From Candidatus Goldiibacteriota bacterium (GTDB taxonomy: Bacteria > Oederibacteriota > PGYV01 > DSYL01): a DNA stretch of 42,323 nt. Location of the stretch: the NCBI GenBank assembly GCA_018000835.1, contig JAGNJD010000017.1:1-42323 (forward strand), in the 5' to 3' direction. This document shows, in pieces, positions 40,917 to 42,323 of the stretch. The notes under the pieces were generated by a model, which was not told the origin of the DNA, ran no database searches, and worked only from the letters and a program-made list of their open reading frames with translations. A program made the position numbers and the translations under genes. Every line of letters begins with the position of its first letter. The stretch's first letter is position 1.

Positions 40917-41283
40917 CCCCCTTTAGAAAAGGGGGAGAAAGGGGGATTTGAGAGAATAAAAATCTCCCCTGGCCCCTCTTTTTCAAAGAGGGGAAATTAC
41001 TTGTCTTATCATCCCCCTTAGAAAAAGGGGGAAAGAGGGGGATTTGTTTTCTTTTTCCCCCTTTGGAAAAGGGGGAATAAGGGGGATTTGAGAGAATAAA
41101 AATCTCCCCTGGCCCCTCTTTTTCAAAGAGGGAAATTACTTGTCTTATTGTCCCCCTTTAAAAAAGGGGGAGAAATGGGGATTTGAACGATATCAAATCT
41201 CCCCTGACCCCTCTTTTCCAAAGAGGGGAAATATTTTTTATCCCCCTTAGAAAAAGGGGGAAAGAGGGGGATTTGTCTTTTTA
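40917..41283. repeat. GC-rich hairpin repeat cluster (second field)
   Basis: The same two hairpin types as at 10.5-12.9 kb, in at least six alternating units with GGGGGATTTG and TCTCCCCTGG linkers. It directly precedes copy G of the 164-bp element, repeating the order of the first field. Confidence 0.8.
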
Positions 41284-41331
41284 TTTTTCCCTCTTTAGTA
41301 ATACACGTCGCAAGGTAATATAACAAGATTC

Positions 41332-41495
41332 GTAGAGACACAGCTTGCTGTGTCTCAAAGATAAGCAAGGCGGATATTCAAACGGCGTGCCACGCGACCA
41401 GCACAGGATAAACCACTGTTTTGTTTTCATAACCATTTGCGAAATATTATACGGTTTGCCTTGCATTCAGAGACAGAGCAAGCTTAAGTCTCTAC
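41332..41495 (+). repeat. 164-bp inverted-repeat element, copy G
   Basis: Same core as copies A-F, 29 kb away. The left end is the perfect 'CACAG' hairpin; the right end carries the CTTAAG-type variant that copies A, B, D and E have on their left. Left flank (CCCTCTTTAGTAATACACG...) and right flank (ATGTTTAAAACGATGGGTGG) match copy E. Confidence 0.8.
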
Positions 41496-41540
41496 ATGTT
41501 TAAAACGATGGGTGGGAACGATATGATTCAATAAATAAAA

Positions 41541-41694
41541 TCTTCCCTGGCCCCTCTTTTCCAAAGAGGTGAAATTATTTTTTATCCCCCTTAGAAAAAG
41601 GGGGAAAGAGGGGGATTTGTCTTTTTATTTTTCCCTCTTTAGAAAAGGTGGAATGAGGGGGATTTGAAAAAATAAAATCTCCCGTAACCCCTCT
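41541..41694. repeat. GC-rich hairpin repeat cluster, truncated at its right edge
   Basis: Hairpin units continue until CCCCTCTT at about 41694, where the unit stops mid-stem and the 49-bp repeat (41696-41744) begins, marking a rearrangement junction. Confidence 0.7.
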
Positions 41695-41695
41695 T

Positions 41696-41744
41696 TATTC
41701 ATTATTTTCAGCCTTTTTAAGTATCTGCCATGTCTATCCTTATT
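41696..41744 (+). repeat. 49-bp dispersed repeat, copy 2
   Basis: Matches 1043-1091 with identical length and identical ends. It begins exactly where a GC-rich hairpin unit is cut off. Confidence 0.65.
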
Positions 41745-41868
41745 CCCAAACATTTTAAAAATTTCCTTGATAATTGTAATATTATGAAATACAATTTATA
41801 TATTGAAATGATGTTTTATAATACGCCATGGGACGGAATAATTTAAAAAAAATAAAACATCAAAATAA

Positions 41869-42180
41869 ATTGGGAAAACGTATGTTGAAATAAAGCTTAC
41901 GCCCAAAGGCAAGGGAATTCTGCCGTGGATGATAATGATAATAGAAAAAAATACGGGAAAAATGACAGGAAGCAGGGTTATGGATGAGAAAGGAGATGTG
42001 GTAATGGAAGGAGAGCATGAAAGGATAGATGTGATTGAAGGAGTTTACGTGCCGGTGGAGATGAAGAGTGTGGCAAGGTCAAATGCGGCGGGGAAGGAAT
42101 TAAGAATGACGACAAAGATAAAATACAAAAACGTGAAGATAAATGAAAATATAAAGGGAAAGGAGTTTGAAATTAGATGA
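41869..42180 (+). pseudogene. C-terminal fragment of a LolA-like outer-membrane lipoprotein-sorting protein
   Basis: After an in-frame stop at 41866-41868 the frame reads IGKTYVEIKLTPKGKGILPW, then a repetitive beta-strand pattern (MIIEKNTGKMTGSRVMDEKG) and YVPVEMKSVARSNAAGKELR, ending in KGKEFEIR. This resembles the last ~100 residues of the 'outer membrane lipoprotein-sorting protein' (LolA-like) family. There is no start before ATG 41929, which lies mid-domain, and no upstream ribosome site. I infer a 5'-truncated remnant; a short expressed protein from 41929 (83 residues) cannot be excluded. Confidence 0.65.
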
Positions 42181-42204
42181 AGAAAACGATAACGTTGACA
42201 CTTG

Positions 42205-42323
42205 TCAACAATGTTGTGTTTCCGAATCAAAGAATTTAACATTGAACAATTGATTCATGTCGTATGATTTGCCATTGAGTTTAGGCATAGGATTTTTCCA
42301 TTTACCTTGTTGAAGGCGTTCAA
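42205..42323 (-). CDS. C-terminal tail of an unidentified minus-strand gene (3' partial view)
   Basis: Entering from the right edge, one minus-strand frame is open for 38 codons to a TGA at 42205-42207. It reads ERLQQGKWKNPMPKLNGKSY, then DMNQLFNVKFFDSETQHC. The peptide looks like genuine protein, perhaps the end of a transposase given the repeat-rich surroundings, but it is too short to assign. Confidence 0.4.
   Translation of the reverse strand, partial: ERLQQGKWKNPMPKLNGKSYDMNQLFNVKFFDSETQHC

Noticed and set aside
1..42323. tRNA, rRNA or riboswitch genes
   Set aside because: I looked for the GTTCGA-type T-loop with a paired acceptor end and for known rRNA and riboswitch motifs in the gaps and found none. 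A covariance-model scan could still reveal one.

Overview
The window looks like chromosomal DNA of an AT-rich, Gram-negative, anaerobic bacterium from a little-cultured phylum. Gram-negative character is inferred from outer-membrane-type proteins, a heptosyltransferase-type GT9 enzyme and a LolA-like remnant. Anaerobic, hydrogenase-based metabolism is inferred from NfnAB and the hypFCDE maturation genes. The first gene ends in a Thr-rich 'TxTxT' linker followed by a 'YPNPYNP' C-terminal sorting-type domain. This combination recalls Candidatus Goldbacteria and FCB-related lineages; that placement rests on memory of such proteins, not on a search.

Layout. 1-1.5 kb: the end of a secreted cargo protein, then a truncated PorV-like fragment abutting a ~229-bp dispersed repeat. 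1.5-3 kb: a B12-binding radical SAM enzyme on the minus strand, bracketed by a second copy of the repeat. 3.4-7.8 kb: MFS transporter, a DHH/CBS/tRNA nucleotidyltransferase fusion, and a nitroreductase. 8-10.3 kb: nfnAB, with a palindrome between promoter and ribosome binding site. 10.3-13 kb: a gene-free repeat field with six copies of a ~164-bp inverted-repeat element and many GC-rich hairpins. 13-20.4 kb: a glycan-handling operon of a four-CBM-like-domain outer-membrane protein, a double GH5 protein, a CBM-like lipoprotein and an MBL hydrolase. 20.6-22.7 kb: type III glutamine synthetase. 22.8-24.7 kb: three tandem paralogous ~100-aa proteins of unknown family, followed by a cytoplasmic GH5 enzyme, behind a promoter with a clear operator-like repeat.

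25-31.3 kb is a compositionally distinct defence island. It carries a PD-(D/E)XK nuclease and then one tightly packed apparent operon: MqsR-like toxin, MqsA/Panacea antitoxin, type IIG restriction-methylation enzyme, zinc-ribbon plus nucleoside-deoxyribosyltransferase-like protein, and a HEPN-like protein. A decayed DUF262 (GmrSD-type) start follows. I consider this operon the best candidate for an undescribed composite system.

31.5-40.6 kb returns to host-like sequence: a PA14-tailed GT39 glycosyltransferase, a secreted coiled-coil protein, hypF-hypC-hypD-hypE, a GT9 glycosyltransferase and a small membrane protein. 40.6-42.3 kb is a second repeat field with a seventh copy of the 164-bp element, a truncated LolA-like pseudogene and the tail of a minus-strand gene running off the window. 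I saw no rRNA, tRNA or CRISPR array.
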